This document shows positions 44,243 to 52,998 of a DNA stretch of 64,000 nucleotides, in pieces. Positions within the stretch are counted from its first letter, which is position 1; the number at the start of each line of letters is the position of its first letter. Position numbers and translations under genes: made by a program. This DNA is from an uncultured Halomonas sp. (lineage in GTDB: Bacteria; Pseudomonadota; Gammaproteobacteria; Pseudomonadales; Halomonadaceae): NCBI RefSeq assembly GCF_947500835.1, contig NZ_CANMTQ010000001.1, positions 124,001 through 188,000 of the forward strand. The letters run 5' to 3'. The notes beneath the pieces were generated by a model that did no database searches, was not told the origin of the DNA, and saw nothing but the letters and a program-made list of their open reading frames with translations.

Positions 44243-44250
44243 GAGTCTCA

Positions 44251-44300
44251 AGCCCCGTCCGATAGCGCCATGCTTATGCGGTGTATGCCGGACAGGGGCT
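44251..44300 (+). terminator. Hairpin after puuR
   Basis: AGCCCCGTCCG pairs with CGGACAGGGGCT with one bulged base. The T run after it is poor (TTCGTCT). It is a likely but not strong terminator of the regulator gene. Confidence 0.45.
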
Positions 44301-44308
44301 TTCGTCTG

Positions 44309-44368
44309 GGCTAGGGTCTGTTGATGTTTCATCGCGGGCCGTGAATGAAACGTCAACAGACCCTAGCC
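44309..44368. mobile_element. MITE-like palindrome flanked by CTAG
   Basis: Arms GCTAGGGTCTGTTGATGTTT+CAT (44310-44332) and its complement (44345-44367) match over 23 bp with one difference, around a 12-nt loop. The core reads GGTCTGTTGA...TCAACAGACC with CTAG on each side, as expected for a short element with IS5-like ends and a CTAR-type target duplication. No transposase remains. Confidence 0.55.
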
Positions 44369-44443
44369 TATCCCCTTAGGGACAATGCGCTCAGGGGATA
44401 AAGGGTGATACCACTACCTCCACAACTATAAAGGAGGTATCCC

Positions 44444-45898
44444 ATGCCCCGTTATATACAGACACTCGCAAGCCAGCCACCCTTTCATCGTACAACGCAA
44501 TTCGGACTGCTATACCTCGGGCTGGTACTGGTCGCCAGCGTTAGCGCCTTCATGCTGATCGATGACGGTCAATATGGCCTTTTCAGCCTGCTTCCGACCA
44601 CGGTGGTGATCAGCATGGCGCTGTTGACCCATCGCACACTCGAGGCCTTGCTGGCCGGCGCCCTGAGCGGCTTCATCATGGTCTCGCCTGCCACCGCGGT
44701 ACAAGACATGGCGGCTAGCGGCCTGACGGTGATGCAAGATCCCACCATGGGCTGGATCATCCTGGTCTGCGGCCTGCTTGGCAGCCTGATTGGCCTTTTG
44801 CAGTTCGCCCGGGGCACCGAGGCCTTCAGCAACGCTTCGGGCCGCTACCTGAAGACACGCCGTAGCGCTCTGCTGGGTAGCGTCGGCCTGGGAATCCTGA
44901 TCTTCATCGACGACTATCTCAACGCCATGACGGTCTCCGCCGCAATGAAGCGTTTGATCGACAAACTCAAGATCTCACGCTCGATGCTGGCCTACATCGT
45001 CGACTCTACCGCGGCCCCGATCTGCCTGCTGATTCCCTTCTCGACCTGGGCCATCTATCTATCAGGGCTCCTGGAGAGTCACGAGGTCGCCGAGACCGGC
45101 CAGGGTTTCAGCTACTACCTCACGCTTATCCCCTATCTTTTTTATCCTTGGGTGGCGCTGGCCATGGTGACCCTGGTGGCTGCCGGCCTTATCCCGTCCC
45201 TGGGCAAGATGAAGCGAGCTGAACGCGGTGACGAGGAGCGCACCCCCGAAAGCAACGAAGAGGACAATCCCGAACAGTTCACTCGGCGCCCGGCCCGGTT
45301 GATCAACTTCCTGCTGCCGGTGGCAACCCTCATTCTGGCCACCTGGATATTCGATATCGACGCCCTGATCGGTGTCGCCTTCGCCCTGTTGGTCACCTTG
45401 GCGCTATTCGTCGTCCAGGACATGGCGCCACTCAACCGGCTGTTCGATGAGATCATCAACGGGCTGCAATTCATGCTGGTGCCCTTGGGTATCGTGTTCT
45501 CCGCATTCATTCTTCAAGACATCAACGAGCAACTCAGCCTTGCCGAGACCCTGATCGAGTGGGTGATGCCCGTGATGTCGGGCGAGTGGCTCCCAGCAGT
45601 GACCTTTCTGGTGCTGGCCGGCCTTGCCTTTGCCACCGGCTCCTTCTGGGGCGTCTATGCCATCGCCTTTCCCATCGTGGTGCCCCTGGCGCTCGCTACG
45701 GATGCTTCCTTGCCTCTGGCGCTGGGCGCCATGATTTCTGCCGGCGCCTTTGGTTCTCATGCCTGTTTCTTCGGCGACTCCACGGTACTCAGTGCCCGGG
45801 GTTGCAACATAACCCCGCTGCAGCACGCCCTGACCCAGCTGCCCTATGTACTGATCGCCGCCGTCATCAGCACCTTGCTATTCATCGTTCTAGCCTGA
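44444..45898 (+). CDS. NhaC-family Na+/H+ antiporter-like transporter 1
   Basis: A 484-residue membrane protein with about 11-12 helices. Family features include LLGSVGLGILIFIDDYLNAM (quoted IFIDDYLNAM), YIVDSTAAPICLL and a C-terminal GSHACFFGDSTVLSARG. NhaC relatives exchange Na+ or H+ for cations, organic acids or amines. It lies between puuR and an acetylpolyamine amidohydrolase-like gene, and its very strong ribosome site (AAAGGAGGT) suggests high expression. Transport of a polyamine or its product is inference; plain Na+/H+ exchange is the alternative. It is closely similar in layout to the transporter at 57.7 kb. Confidence 0.88.
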   Translation: MPRYIQTLASQPPFHRTTQFGLLYLGLVLVASVSAFMLIDDGQYGLFSLLPTTVVISMALLTHRTLEALLAGALSGFIMVSPATAVQDMAASGLTVMQDPTMGWIILVCGLLGSLIGLLQFARGTEAFSNASGRYLKTRRSALLGSVGLGILIFIDDYLNAMTVSAAMKRLIDKLKISRSMLAYIVDSTAAPICLLIPFSTWAIYLSGLLESHEVAETGQGFSYYLTLIPYLFYPWVALAMVTLVAAGLIPSLGKMKRAERGDEERTPESNEEDNPEQFTRRPARLINFLLPVATLILATWIFDIDALIGVAFALLVTLALFVVQDMAPLNRLFDEIINGLQFMLVPLGIVFSAFILQDINEQLSLAETLIEWVMPVMSGEWLPAVTFLVLAGLAFATGSFWGVYAIAFPIVVPLALATDASLPLALGAMISAGAFGSHACFFGDSTVLSARGCNITPLQHALTQLPYVLIAAVISTLLFIVLA

Positions 45899-45908
45899 GG
45901 ATACTTCC

Positions 45909-47012
45909 ATGCGCCGTACAGGATTCGCCTTTCATGAACACTGTCTCTGGCACGATACCGGCCCCTGCTCCGTGTTCGACAGTCCGGGAGCGTTCGTTCA
46001 GCCGGCACCCGCCGCCGAGCATCCCGAGACCAAGCGCCGTTTGCGCAACCTGCTGGAAATGAGCGGCCTCATCGACGATCTGATTCCTCTCAAGGGAGAG
46101 CCGGCCAGTGAACGCGATCTGCTGCGTTTTCATACTGCCGACTATCTGGGCAGGCTGGCCGAGATGAGCGAACGAGGATATGGCGACGCCGGAGAGCATG
46201 CGCCCCTGCGCAAGGATAGCTACCCTATTGCCCGGCGCTCTACCGGCCAGGCCATTGCCGCCATGGAGGCGGTGCTCAGCGGCCACTGCGACAACGCCTA
46301 CGCCCTCTGTCGGCCACCGGGTCACCATGCCGAGCGCGACCGTGGCCGGGGCTTTTGTTTGCTGGGGAACATCCCGGTGGCCATCATGGTCATGATGGAG
46401 CGACACCCGCTAGGCCGAGTGGCCGTCATCGACTGGGATGTCCATCACGGCAACGGCACCCAGCAGGCATTCTGGGAACGCGACGACGTTCTGACGATCT
46501 CCATCCATCACGACAACAACTACCCCCAGGACAGCGGCAGCCATGACGAGCGCGGCGTCGATGACGGTTTCGGCTACAACCTGAATATTCCATTGCCCGC
46601 CGGCAGCGGGATCGGCGCCTATCAGGCCACGCTTGAGGAGGTAGTGATTCCAGCACTTGAACGCTACCAGCCCGAGCTGATCGTGGTGGCCTGCGGCTTC
46701 GATGCCAGCGCCATGGATCCGCTGGGCTGCATGCTGCTCAACAGCCGCAGCTACGCCCAGATGACCCAGGCGCTGATGGAGGCAGCCAACGGACTCTGCG
46801 ATGGTCGGCTGGTCATGATCCATGAGGGGGGTTATTCGGAAGGCTATGTGCCTTTTTGCGGCCATGCGGTGATTCAGACCCTGTGCGGCAGCCAGGTCGA
46901 GGCCCGCGATCCTATGAACGACGAGATCGCCCGCTGGGGCCAGCAATCCCTGCAGGACCACCAACGCTGGTGGATCGACAAGGCGGCGGCGTTGGTAAAA
47001 TCAATTCGCTGA
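45909..47012 (+). CDS. Histone-deacetylase superfamily amidohydrolase (acetylpolyamine amidohydrolase-like)
   Basis: A 367-residue class II HDAC-like enzyme. The catalytic His pair is His139-His140 (PPGHHAERD). The zinc ligands are Asp177 and His179 (DWDVHHGNG) and Asp265 (GFDAS). The transition-state Tyr region is EGGYSEGY. Bacterial members remove acetyl groups from polyamines or other acyl-lysine-like amides. Its place right after an NhaC-type gene in a putrescine cluster favours acetylputrescine or similar acetylpolyamines, releasing free amine for the Puu and SpuC routes; this is inference. It lies 10 bp after the transporter gene. Confidence 0.88.
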   Translation: MRRTGFAFHEHCLWHDTGPCSVFDSPGAFVQPAPAAEHPETKRRLRNLLEMSGLIDDLIPLKGEPASERDLLRFHTADYLGRLAEMSERGYGDAGEHAPLRKDSYPIARRSTGQAIAAMEAVLSGHCDNAYALCRPPGHHAERDRGRGFCLLGNIPVAIMVMMERHPLGRVAVIDWDVHHGNGTQQAFWERDDVLTISIHHDNNYPQDSGSHDERGVDDGFGYNLNIPLPAGSGIGAYQATLEEVVIPALERYQPELIVVACGFDASAMDPLGCMLLNSRSYAQMTQALMEAANGLCDGRLVMIHEGGYSEGYVPFCGHAVIQTLCGSQVEARDPMNDEIARWGQQSLQDHQRWWIDKAAALVKSIR

Positions 47013-47050
47013 GTTAAGGTCGAGGCTTCTGTCTTACCAGCGAAGCGTGA

Positions 47051-47842
47051 ATGAGCGACTCTCAGCGCCCTGCCACCCCTCCTGCCAGTTTGGCGCCGGT
47101 CGCCAAGCTGGCAGGCCAGATTCGCTCGCCGGATTTTCTTGCCGGCCTGGGCCAGATGCTTGAGGCCTACTTTCCCGAAATCAGCCACGCCGCCTTTCAT
47201 TTTTCCGCCTACGGCCGCCCCACGCTGCTCGAGCACAACCTGGATGACACTCTCTTTCGGCGGACGCTGACGCCCTATCTTGACGGAATGTATCTGCTCG
47301 ATCCGATGTTCCAGCACTGGGAGCAGCGGCGCACCCCGGGCGTCTGGTCCCTGGACGAACTCGCGCCCAGCGGATTTCGCGCCAGCGACTACTTCGCCAC
47401 CTATTACCGGGAACTGGGACTGCATGACGAGGCCAGCGCCTTCTTCGCCCTGGGAGAGACCGAGTGCCTGTCGCTTTCCTTCGGCTTCTATCAGCGCAAC
47501 AGGGCATTGAAGCCCGCCTACGTACTCGCCATCCTGGCGTACCTTTTTCCACTGCTCGACGCCCTGATTCGTCAGTTCTGGCTCGTCAGCAGCCTTCACC
47601 TGTCGACCCAGGAAGAAGCCCCTTCCCTGTTGCAGGATTTCGGCAAGGACGTGCTCAGCGAACGGGAGCGAAACGTCGCCTGGCTGATCCTTCGCGGCCA
47701 TAGCTCACCGGAGATCGCCCAGGAACTCGGCATTACTCCAGGCACCGTGAAGAATCATCGCAAGCGTCTCTACGCCCGACTCAACATCAGCAGCCAAGCG
47801 GAACTGTTCCGGCAATTCATGCTGTTTCAGCAGCAAAAGTAG
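47051..47842 (+). CDS. LuxR-type helix-turn-helix regulator
   Basis: 263 residues. The C-terminal HTH (about 200-258; LSERERNVAWLILRGHSSPE and GTVKNHRKRLYARLN) is a clear LuxR/GerE domain. The N-terminal 190 residues are not recognised; they lack a typical autoinducer or receiver signature and may bind a small ligand. The gene follows the amidohydrolase by 38 bp and may be in the same operon. It is convergent with the GH10 gene. It probably regulates nearby amine genes, but nothing in the sequence proves it. Confidence 0.82.
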   Translation: MSDSQRPATPPASLAPVAKLAGQIRSPDFLAGLGQMLEAYFPEISHAAFHFSAYGRPTLLEHNLDDTLFRRTLTPYLDGMYLLDPMFQHWEQRRTPGVWSLDELAPSGFRASDYFATYYRELGLHDEASAFFALGETECLSLSFGFYQRNRALKPAYVLAILAYLFPLLDALIRQFWLVSSLHLSTQEEAPSLLQDFGKDVLSERERNVAWLILRGHSSPEIAQELGITPGTVKNHRKRLYARLNISSQAELFRQFMLFQQQK

Positions 47843-47878
47843 CCGCGTCAGCCGATGTCATCATGCCAAGGAAACCTC

Positions 47879-49648
47879 TCACTCCTTCAATGCTTCCTGC
47901 AGGCTAAAGTAGGCAGGCTTGGGCTGATGCTCGGCGTCGAAGATCAGCCCATTGCCGAAACCGTCAGCGTCCCACCACTCCTGCAGCGATGAGTAGCGAT
48001 CGGTGAAGCCCCACATCGAGAAGGCGGTGAAGGCAGGCTTGTCCAGGGCCAGTTCGAGAATCGAGCGGTAGTAGTCCGCCTGCTGCTGCAAACGCTCCTC
48101 GGAGTCATCCTCCTGCAGGTTCACGTCCATTTCCGAAACGCGCACTTCAAGACCCAGATCGATGAAGCGCTGCACGTTGTCGCGAAATACCGAGGCTTCG
48201 ACGGGTTGATAGTCATCCGTCATGTCCTCGTGCATCTGAAAACCGATGCCGTGCAGGGGCACACCTTGAGCAAGTAGCGATTTCGCAAGCGCGTACATGG
48301 CATCGGATTTGGGGCCCGGGTCTTCCAAGGCATAATCGTTGATGTAGAGCTTGGCCTCGGGATCGGCTCGGTGCGCCTCTTTCAGCGCGAAAGCAATATA
48401 GTCCTCGCCCATGACCTGATACCAGGGCGAGCCGGTACGCAATTCGGCACCAAAGGGTTCGAAAGGCTCATTGACCACGTCCCAGGATTGAATGCGCCCC
48501 TTGTAGCGTCCCACCACCGTGGCGATATGCTCTGCCAGGATCTGCTTTAACTGCTGGTCCGTATAATCCGTCTCGGTCACCCAGCGCGGCAAAGCCTCCT
48601 TCCAGGCCAGGGTGTGACCGTGTATCGCCATGTCGTTGGCTTCGGCGAAATCGACGATGGCATCCGCGTCAGCGAAGGCGTAGCGCTCGGGTCGCGGATG
48701 GATGAACTGGAATTTCATGGCGTTTTCCGGGGTCACCATATTGAATTCCCGGGCCAGAATACGCGCATATTCCTGGTCACTGAGCAGTGGAATCGCCGCC
48801 ACCGCGGTACCGATGTGAAGCTGAGAGTGATTTTTCTCAGCTAGCCGGCGCAAGGAAGCTGTAGCGGGGCCGGTCGGCGCCGATTCTTCCTCTTCGGCGC
48901 TCAACACCGGCATTTGATTATCCACGACGGTCACCTCGGAGCGTTTATCCAGCGCGCGGGCCGTCAGTGATTTGAGCAGGTATTCACCGTCCTTCCTGGC
49001 AGAAGCCCCGAACCACAGCACGCCCGAGTCGAACAGCCCCGGATCGTCGATGAGCGCCACGGTCTCGTCATTGATTTGAATGCTGAACCGATCGCCGATA
49101 CGCGCCAGACTCACATCAACCCCTTGGCTCCTTGCGCTGCCCGGCAAGGGATAGGCATGACGCTCGGGATCGTCGATACCATCCTGTAGTTCGACGATCA
49201 GATCATTGTCCTCGAGGCCCAGCGTCACCGCACGCCCTTCCTGGCGCCATTCGTCCTGGGTCAGAGGTAATTCGCCGTAAATCGTCAGGTAGGCACTATC
49301 ATTCGGTGAAGATTCCAGGCGCGATAGCCTGGCGGATAAGACAAAATCCCCTTTGACCCGCAGTACCGGGCCGCGCAGGTTGATGGGCGGATTGGCCACC
49401 GGCGTCTGGTCGTCCGCATCGTCGGTCGGCACGATGGCGCGCCCCAGCCCTTCGATGCGCACGCCCTCATCAACCCTCTCGGCGCCGGCCAGATGCGTCC
49501 AGTCCTGATCAAGCAACTCGATCTTGTCACTGCTGTTCACACAGCCGGCACCCAGCAGTAGTGCGGCTCCAAGGACCAGCCCCTTCCTTGCACGCCCCGA
49601 CCAGCGGTATCTTTTCTCACGCGAATTCACTCTCATGATGTCATCCAT
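47879..49648 (-). CDS. GH10 endo-1,4-beta-xylanase, lipoprotein
   Basis: A 589-residue protein. An N-terminal lipoprotein signal (GLVLGAALLLGAGC) would anchor it to a membrane. An unrecognised, probably beta-sandwich domain follows (about 40-250). The GH10 barrel (about 275-589) shows HGHTLAWKEALPRW, the acid/base Glu in WDVVNEPFEPF (near 391) and the nucleophile Glu in VSEMDVN (near 506). GH10 enzymes cut xylan. It stands alone, without xylose genes, inside the polyamine cluster, which suggests acquisition as an accessory gene. The start is the first or fifth codon (second ATG MRVNSREK). Confidence 0.9.
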   Translation of the reverse strand: MDDIMRVNSREKRYRWSGRARKGLVLGAALLLGAGCVNSSDKIELLDQDWTHLAGAERVDEGVRIEGLGRAIVPTDDADDQTPVANPPINLRGPVLRVKGDFVLSARLSRLESSPNDSAYLTIYGELPLTQDEWRQEGRAVTLGLEDNDLIVELQDGIDDPERHAYPLPGSARSQGVDVSLARIGDRFSIQINDETVALIDDPGLFDSGVLWFGASARKDGEYLLKSLTARALDKRSEVTVVDNQMPVLSAEEEESAPTGPATASLRRLAEKNHSQLHIGTAVAAIPLLSDQEYARILAREFNMVTPENAMKFQFIHPRPERYAFADADAIVDFAEANDMAIHGHTLAWKEALPRWVTETDYTDQQLKQILAEHIATVVGRYKGRIQSWDVVNEPFEPFGAELRTGSPWYQVMGEDYIAFALKEAHRADPEAKLYINDYALEDPGPKSDAMYALAKSLLAQGVPLHGIGFQMHEDMTDDYQPVEASVFRDNVQRFIDLGLEVRVSEMDVNLQEDDSEERLQQQADYYRSILELALDKPAFTAFSMWGFTDRYSSLQEWWDADGFGNGLIFDAEHQPKPAYFSLQEALKE

Positions 49649-49710
49649 CGGTAAAACCTGGGTCGATACTAGCCTTTGACGTGGGATCGCGAAGCCTGAG
49701 TTCTACCATT

Positions 49711-49750
49711 AAAAAGCCGGTCACGAACCCTCAAGGTTCGTGACCGGCGA
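49711..49750 (-). terminator. Rho-independent terminator after puuC
   Basis: A perfect 14-bp stem (GCCGGTCACGAACC and complement, 49716-49729 and 49735-49748) with a 5-nt loop; on the minus strand it is followed by TTTTT. It ends the spuC-puuC transcript. Confidence 0.9.
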
Positions 49751-49816
49751 GAATGAAAAGACTCAATCCTGGACAGCAATCTGCAACCCGGGATAGCACA
49801 CTTGGATAGCCCAGCG

Positions 49817-51316
49817 TCAAGTTGCCAGTGTCATCCACACCGTCTTGAGCTCGGAATACTCCTCCAGGGAGTGATGAGACTTGTCGCGACCGTTGCCGGA
49901 CTGCTTGACGCCACCGAAGGGGACCGTCTGATCGCCTCCGGCCCAGTTGTTGACGAACACCTGGCCCGAATGCAGCCGCCGGGAGACTCGCATGATGCGA
50001 TCGATGTCCTGGCTCCAGAGTCCTGCCGCCAGGCCGTAATCGCTGTCATTGGCCATGCGCACGGCCTCTTCCTCACTGTCGAAGCCGAACACCGCCAATA
50101 CCGGGCCGAAGATCTCTTCCCGACCGATGGTCATCTGATCCGTCACGTTATCGAACACCGTAGGCGCCACGAACAGGCCGCCGTCGATGGGACTCACCGC
50201 TTCACCACCAACGCGCAGATTCGCGCCCTCTTCCACGCCTTGGCGAATGTAATCCAGGATGCGCTTGTGCTGCGTCTCGTCGACGATCGCCCCCATGAAG
50301 CTATTCGGGTTCAAGGGGTCGCCGGGCTGCATGTTTTCCGCGTGTGCCAACACCCGCTCGACGAACGCCTCGCGGATCGAATTTTCCACCAGTAGCCTGG
50401 AGCCTGCGATACACACTTCACCCTGGTTGTGGAAGATCGCCGCGGCGGCGTTACTTGCCACAGCATCGAGATCCTTGCAGTCGGCGAAGACGATATTGGG
50501 GCTCTTGCCCCCGCACTCCAGATAGACGCGCTTGAGATTCGACTGCCCCGCGTACTGCATCAGTTGCTTGCCGACGCCGGTGGAGCCAGTAAAAGACAAG
50601 CAATTGACGTCCATGGAGAGCGCCAGCGCCTTGCCGGCGGTATGGCCGAAGCCGGGCAGTACCTGGAACACGCCCTCCGGGAAACCGGCTTCCTGAACCA
50701 GCTGCGCCAGACGCAGCGCCGACAGCGGCGACTTCTCTGAAGGTTTGAGAACCACACTGTTGCCCGCCGCCAATGCTGGGCCGATCTTCCAGGCGGTCAT
50801 CATCAGCGGGAAGTTCCAGGGCACGATGGAGGCCACCACACCCAAGGGCTCGCGCAGAATCAGCCCCAGGGCATCCTCGCCGGTGGGGGCCACTTCGCCA
50901 TAGATCTTGTCGATGGATTCAGCGTTGTAGCGAATACAGCCGATGGCGCCAGCCATATCTCCCAGGGAGCTGCCCACCGGCTTGCCCATGTCCAAGGTGT
51001 CGAGCAGTGCCAATTCGTTCTTGTGCTGCTCCATGAGATCCGCCAGGCGCAGCATCACCTGCTTGCGCTGACCTGGCGCCATACGCGACCAGTTGCCCCG
51101 TTCAAACGCTTGGCGGGCATGACCCACCGCCATTTCGACATCCGCCTTATCGCAACTTGCGATGCTGGCCAGTGTCTCGCCGGTAGCAGGATTGATCGTC
51201 TCGAAGGTCTCGCCGCTAGCCGCATCGCTGAAAGCGTTGCCAATAAAGGCTCGCGTCTCGAAACTCAGATCGCTGGCAAGGCGCTGCCAATCCGCATGAC
51301 TCATCTGCGTGCTCAT
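49817..51316 (-). CDS. puuC: Aldehyde dehydrogenase of the PuuC type
   Basis: 499 residues. The catalytic Cys302 (GEVCIAGSR) and general base Glu267 (LECGGKSPN) are in place, as is the NAD-binding GSTGVG. PuuC oxidises gamma-glutamyl-gamma-aminobutyraldehyde to gamma-glutamyl-GABA and accepts 4-aminobutyraldehyde and other aldehydes. Its start overlaps the stop of the aminotransferase gene by four bases, so aldehyde from SpuC can be passed directly to it. The terminator downstream ends this two-gene operon. Confidence 0.92.
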   Translation of the reverse strand: MSTQMSHADWQRLASDLSFETRAFIGNAFSDAASGETFETINPATGETLASIASCDKADVEMAVGHARQAFERGNWSRMAPGQRKQVMLRLADLMEQHKNELALLDTLDMGKPVGSSLGDMAGAIGCIRYNAESIDKIYGEVAPTGEDALGLILREPLGVVASIVPWNFPLMMTAWKIGPALAAGNSVVLKPSEKSPLSALRLAQLVQEAGFPEGVFQVLPGFGHTAGKALALSMDVNCLSFTGSTGVGKQLMQYAGQSNLKRVYLECGGKSPNIVFADCKDLDAVASNAAAAIFHNQGEVCIAGSRLLVENSIREAFVERVLAHAENMQPGDPLNPNSFMGAIVDETQHKRILDYIRQGVEEGANLRVGGEAVSPIDGGLFVAPTVFDNVTDQMTIGREEIFGPVLAVFGFDSEEEAVRMANDSDYGLAAGLWSQDIDRIMRVSRRLHSGQVFVNNWAGGDQTVPFGGVKQSGNGRDKSHHSLEEYSELKTVWMTLAT

Positions 51317-52701
51317 GCACTCACCCCTTTAGCCATGTGTTTCTCCAAGCGCCGAGCGGTTTCATCCAGCGCCCGACGCGCCAGGGTCACCAGTTCGTCG
51401 ATCTGTTCCCGGGTGATGACCAGGGGAGGCGAGATGACCATGGCATCGCCCACGGAACGCATGACCAGTCCGTTCTCGAAGCAGATATCACGACACAAAC
51501 CGCCGGCGCTCAAGGAGCTGTCGAAGCGCTCGCCGGCTTCCTTGTCCGCCACCAGTTCCAGCGCCCCGATCAGGCCCAGGCTACGGGTCTCGCCGACGAT
51601 GGGGTGATCCGAAAGCTCCGCCCAGCGTTTGGCCAGATAAGGGCCGAGATCGTTCCGCACCTTGTCGACGATACCTTCCGCCTCCATCAGCTCGATGTTC
51701 TTCAGCGCCACGGCGGCGCATACCGGGTGCCCGGAATAGGTGAAGCCGTGGAAGAACTCGCCCCCCTCATCAATCAAGGTCTCGGCGACCCGATCTCCCA
51801 CAAGCACCGCGCCGATGGGCAGATAGCCCGAGGAGAGTCCCTTGGCGATGGGCATCAGATCCGGCTTGAGGCCGTAATGCTGGCTGCCGAACCACTCGCC
51901 CAGACGACCGAAGCCGCAGATGACCTCATCCGCCACCAGCAGGATGTCGTACTTGGCGAGCACGTCCTTGACCGCCGGCCAGTAGCTCTCCGGGGGCACG
52001 ATGGCGCCGCCGGCACCCTGTACCGGCTCGGCAATGAAGGCGGCCACGTTGTCCGCGCCCAGCGCCAGAATCCTGTCCTCGATGGCCTGAGCGCAAAGAC
52101 GGCCGAACTCCTCGGGTGAATGATCGCGCCCTTCGCCGAACCAGTAAGGTTGGCGCACATGCTCGATACCCGGCACCAGGGGGCCGGTCTGCTCGTGCAT
52201 CGGCGCCATGCCACCCAGGCTCAGTCCCGCCACGGTGGAACCGTGATAGGCATTCTCCCGGGAAATGATGATGTGCTTTTCCGGTTTGCCCTTGATCGTC
52301 CAATAGCGCCTCACCATGCGCAGCACCGTGTCATTGGCTTCGGAGCCGGAGCCGGTGAAGAACACCCGATTGATATGCGAAGGCGCCAGCTGACACAACT
52401 TCTCCGCTAGCTTGACTGCCGGTGGATGAGTAGTCTTGAAGAAATTGTTGTAGAACGGCAGCTCGCGCATCTGCTGAGTCGCCGCTTCCACCAGTTCCTC
52501 GCGCCCATAGCCCATATTCACGCACCATAGGCCCGCCATGCCATCGAGTATGCGGTTTCCTTCACTGTCGTGAATGTAAACGCCCTCGGCATGGGTAATG
52601 ATACGGCTGCCTTCTTCTCCCAACGCCTTGAAATCGGTGAAGGGATGCATGTGGTGGGCGCTGTCCAGACGCTGCAGTTCAGCGGTTGTCTGATGGGTCA
52701 T
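51313..52701 (-). CDS. spuC: Class III aminotransferase, putrescine:pyruvate (SpuC) type
   Basis: A 462-residue PLP enzyme of fold type I. The PLP lysine is Lys287 (MPIAKGLSSGYLP), and VADEVICGFGRLG carries the Asp that contacts the ring nitrogen. Close relatives transfer an amino group from putrescine, cadaverine or other terminal amines to pyruvate. With puuC it makes a direct route from putrescine to GABA that bypasses glutamylation. The start MTHQTTAELQ follows AGGAG. A candidate operator lies 52 bp upstream. Confidence 0.9.
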   Translation of the reverse strand: MTHQTTAELQRLDSAHHMHPFTDFKALGEEGSRIITHAEGVYIHDSEGNRILDGMAGLWCVNMGYGREELVEAATQQMRELPFYNNFFKTTHPPAVKLAEKLCQLAPSHINRVFFTGSGSEANDTVLRMVRRYWTIKGKPEKHIIISRENAYHGSTVAGLSLGGMAPMHEQTGPLVPGIEHVRQPYWFGEGRDHSPEEFGRLCAQAIEDRILALGADNVAAFIAEPVQGAGGAIVPPESYWPAVKDVLAKYDILLVADEVICGFGRLGEWFGSQHYGLKPDLMPIAKGLSSGYLPIGAVLVGDRVAETLIDEGGEFFHGFTYSGHPVCAAVALKNIELMEAEGIVDKVRNDLGPYLAKRWAELSDHPIVGETRSLGLIGALELVADKEAGERFDSSLSAGGLCRDICFENGLVMRSVGDAMVISPPLVITREQIDELVTLARRALDETARRLEKHMAKGVSA

Positions 52702-52752
52702 GATAGGCTCCTGGAGAGTTGAACGACGCAATGTGGGATTCGAGCGTTATTC

Positions 52753-52775
52753 TTTACTCAACATATACGTTCAAC
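52753..52775 (-). promoter_or_regulatory. Candidate operator upstream of spuC
   Basis: On the minus strand TATGTTGAGTAAA (52765-52753), preceded by GTTGAACGTA (to 52775). The 13-mer is identical to one upstream of puuD and differs at two bases from one upstream of puuB. TTGAAC and AATAAC around it, 17 bp apart, could be the -35 and -10. Confidence 0.6.
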
Positions 52776-52998
52776 ATTTGCCTGCCAACCCCTTTAGTAC
52801 AAGAACCTTTGAGATCAAAATATACGGTTGATACAGAAGGAAAAATAATGGCCTACTACGAAAGGTGATAGTCCGAAAAGTAAAAAATAATTGACGGCTG
52901 CAGCGCAAGCGGCCATTTTTTGATCGACAGCGCCAGCTTTTGCTCTTTATACGTGCAGAAGATGGCACGCCAATAACAAGACCAGAGGTAGACATGAT
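52776..52998. other. AT-rich divergent intergenic region between spuC and the second NhaC gene
   Basis: No supported gene lies here. The text is clearly richer in A and T than the flanks and contains one GC hairpin (GCTGCAGCGC-AAGCGGC area, about 52895-52915). It must hold the promoter of the plus-strand transporter; I could not assign -35/-10 elements with confidence. Confidence 0.5.

Noticed and set aside
46874..47701. Minus-strand frame opposite the LuxR-type gene
   Set aside because: Antisense to a gene with a clear HTH domain; no ribosome site or family match.
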